Assembly (NCBI GenBank): GCA_963697675.1
Contig: CAVOOW010000005.1
Location: 1 to 64,000 of the forward strand
From: CAVOOW01 sp963697675
Lineage (GTDB): Bacteria > Actinomycetota > Actinomycetes > JACCUZ01
Reading direction: 5' to 3'
Length of the DNA stretch: 64,000 bases
This document shows positions 62,916 through 64,000 of this stretch, one piece after another. How positions within the stretch are numbered: position 1 is the stretch's first letter; each line of letters opens with the position of its first letter. The position numbers and the translations under genes are program-made. The notes under the pieces are model-generated. The model was not told the DNA's origin. It searched no databases and was given only the letters and a program-made list of their open reading frames with translations.

Positions 62916-64000
62916 GTGGTCGACGCCCGGAGCCTGCCCGCACCGTGTCTCGTCGTGCTCGTCGGGCCGGGAGCTTCGGGGAAGTCGACATGGGCGGCGG
63001 CGAACTTCGCGACTGACACGATCGTGTCAAGCGATCGGCTGCGTGCGGTCGTGGGCGCCGGCGAGGACGACGTGACGGCGAGCACCGACGCGTTCGCATT
63101 GCTCGATGACATCGTCGCGCGACGCGTCGGCCGGGGCTTGACCACCGTCATCGACACCCTCGGCCTCGACAGCGCTCGCCGACGCGGGTGGCTCGAGCTC
63201 GCGCGAGGGCACGCCATGCCCTGTGTCGCGGTCGCGTTCGACACGCCCGCCGACGAGTGCCGGGCGCGCAACCGGGGGCGGCCCAAGCGCATCCCCGCCG
63301 ACGTCCTGGCCGGACAGCTGCGCAGTTGGCCCGGCATCCGAGACGGGCTGGGCGAGGAAGGCTTCGACCAGGTCCTGACACCCGTTCCCGTACGCGTGGT
63401 TCCGACCGCGTTCGTCGGCGCGTCCGCCGCGGCGCGACGCCAGCAGGAGCGCCCCACGGGGTTGCGGTTCGGGTTGCACATCGGGGAGTTCTCGGCTCCC
63501 GGAGGCGCCGGGGCCACGGCCGGCTGGTTGCGAGAGGTGGCCCTGGCCGCAGAGACCGCGGGGTTCGACGCGATCTACGTCATGGACCACTTCCGGCAGA
63601 TCCCGCAGATCGGCCGGCCGTGGGACGACTTCCTCGAGAGCCATACGACGTTGGCCTACCTCGCTGCCTGCACCACGCGCGTGCAGCTCGGTGCGCTTGT
63701 CAGCGGCATCACCTATCGCAACGTCGCCCACCTCGGGAAGATCGTCGCGACCCTCGACGTGCTCAGCGGTGGCCGGGCGACGTGCGGTCTCGGGCTGGCG
63801 TGGTTCGGCGCCGAACACACCGCTTACGGCTGGCCGTTCCCGCCGGTTGCCGAGCGCTACGCCTTGCTCGAAGACGCGCTCGAGCTGCTCCCGTTGCTCT
63901 GGGGACCGGGCAGCCCGTCCTACCAGGGTCGCGTGCTGACGGTCCCCGAGGCGGTGTGCTATCCGCGGCCGTTGCAGGAACACGTGCGGATGATCGTCGG
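62916..64000 (+). CDS. P-loop kinase fused to an LLM F420-dependent oxidoreductase (runs off the window)
   Basis: One open frame of 361 codons from GTG 62916 to the window edge without a stop. Residues 1-165 form a zeta-toxin/nucleotide-kinase-like P-loop domain: LVVLVGPGASGKSTWAAANF (Walker A), TDTIVSSDRLRAVVG and TVIDTLGLDSARRRGWLELA. From residue about 178 it becomes an LLM oxidoreductase: RFGLHIGEFSAPGGAGATAG, IYVMDHFRQIPQIG, LVSGITYRNVAHLGKIVATL and LDVLSGGRATCGLGLAW. No frame change is needed, so the fusion is genuine in this sequence. The kinase domain may phosphorylate a small substrate linked to the F420 reaction; this is inference. Confidence 0.8.
   Translation, partial: MVDARSLPAPCLVVLVGPGASGKSTWAAANFATDTIVSSDRLRAVVGAGEDDVTASTDAFALLDDIVARRVGRGLTTVIDTLGLDSARRRGWLELARGHAMPCVAVAFDTPADECRARNRGRPKRIPADVLAGQLRSWPGIRDGLGEEGFDQVLTPVPVRVVPTAFVGASAAARRQQERPTGLRFGLHIGEFSAPGGAGATAGWLREVALAAETAGFDAIYVMDHFRQIPQIGRPWDDFLESHTTLAYLAACTTRVQLGALVSGITYRNVAHLGKIVATLDVLSGGRATCGLGLAWFGAEHTAYGWPFPPVAERYALLEDALELLPLLWGPGSPSYQGRVLTVPEAVCYPRPLQEHVRMIV

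Noticed and set aside
1..64000. tRNA, rRNA, tmRNA or RNase P genes
   Set aside because: No T-loop, anticodon-arm or conserved rRNA or RNase P core sequence was found on reading; absence is by eye only and not by a covariance-model search.

Overview
The window is 64 kb of very G+C-rich DNA with short intergenic gaps and many GTG starts and ATGA/GTGA overlaps. Gene content points to an actinomycete (Actinomycetota): SURF1, F420-type LLM oxidoreductases, a DUF222/HNH endonuclease, an ECF42-type sigma factor with its DGPF partner, an MprAB/PepD-like cassette, DUF2630, DUF3516 helicase and DUF3817. The family cannot be fixed from this sequence. No rRNA, tRNA, CRISPR or phage genes were seen.

Layout. 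0-7 kb: acyl-CoA thioesterase start, SURF1, a lipoprotein serpin, DUF3817, a DUF5666-like protein, then an HtrA protease with OmpR-type regulator and kinase. 7-9.7 kb: DUF2630, a secreted AMIN-like protein, a roughly 400-nt region that looks like a discrete structured RNA on the minus strand, a small membrane protein and a hemerythrin. 9.7-14.2 kb: SGNH hydrolase, then an ABC-2 exporter in one operon with a NarL-type kinase/regulator pair. 14.2-22.4 kb: M55 peptidase, DUF2993, 3-hydroxybutyrate dehydrogenase, ECF42 sigma with DGPF protein, threonine synthase, an acetyltransferase-like protein and a GGDEF-EAL protein. 22.6-31.6 kb: HrpA helicase, ASCH, VOC, a HipA-like kinase with DUF3037, a DUF222/HNH endonuclease, a 23-bp minisatellite between inverted-repeat arms, and an alpha/beta hydrolase. 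31.7-33.1 kb is a patch of truncated genes. 33.1-40.3 kb is an amine module: agmatinase, two PLP decarboxylases, an aldehyde dehydrogenase and a copper amine oxidase. 40.3-50.5 kb: Sua5/YciO-like protein, ATP-grasp protein, two divergent NylB-like serine hydrolases, Rieske, PPOX, MBL and FAD enzymes and a LuxR/TPR regulator. 50.5-64 kb: GNATs, an AlkZ-like HTH_42 protein, intergenic hairpins, DUF3516 helicase, AraC regulator, VOC, DUF2254, LLM oxidoreductase, AAA ATPase, a LysM/peptidoglycan-binding secreted protein, and at the edge a P-loop kinase fused to an LLM oxidoreductase.

Sequence quality matters here. At least a dozen genes, including the well-conserved hrpA, need one or more single-base indels to read through, while the protein sequence on both sides stays intact. 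I read these as consensus indel errors rather than pseudogenes and annotate each as one full-length gene with the break marked. The 31.7-33.1 kb patch and the 62.8 kb transporter tail are different: there, large parts of genes are missing.

The strongest candidate for something undescribed is the minus-strand RNA at about 8091-8495. It has six or seven short hairpins capped by GNRA tetraloops, partly as diverged repeats about 50 nt apart, preceded by a promoter-like sequence and ending in a perfect 13-bp hairpin.
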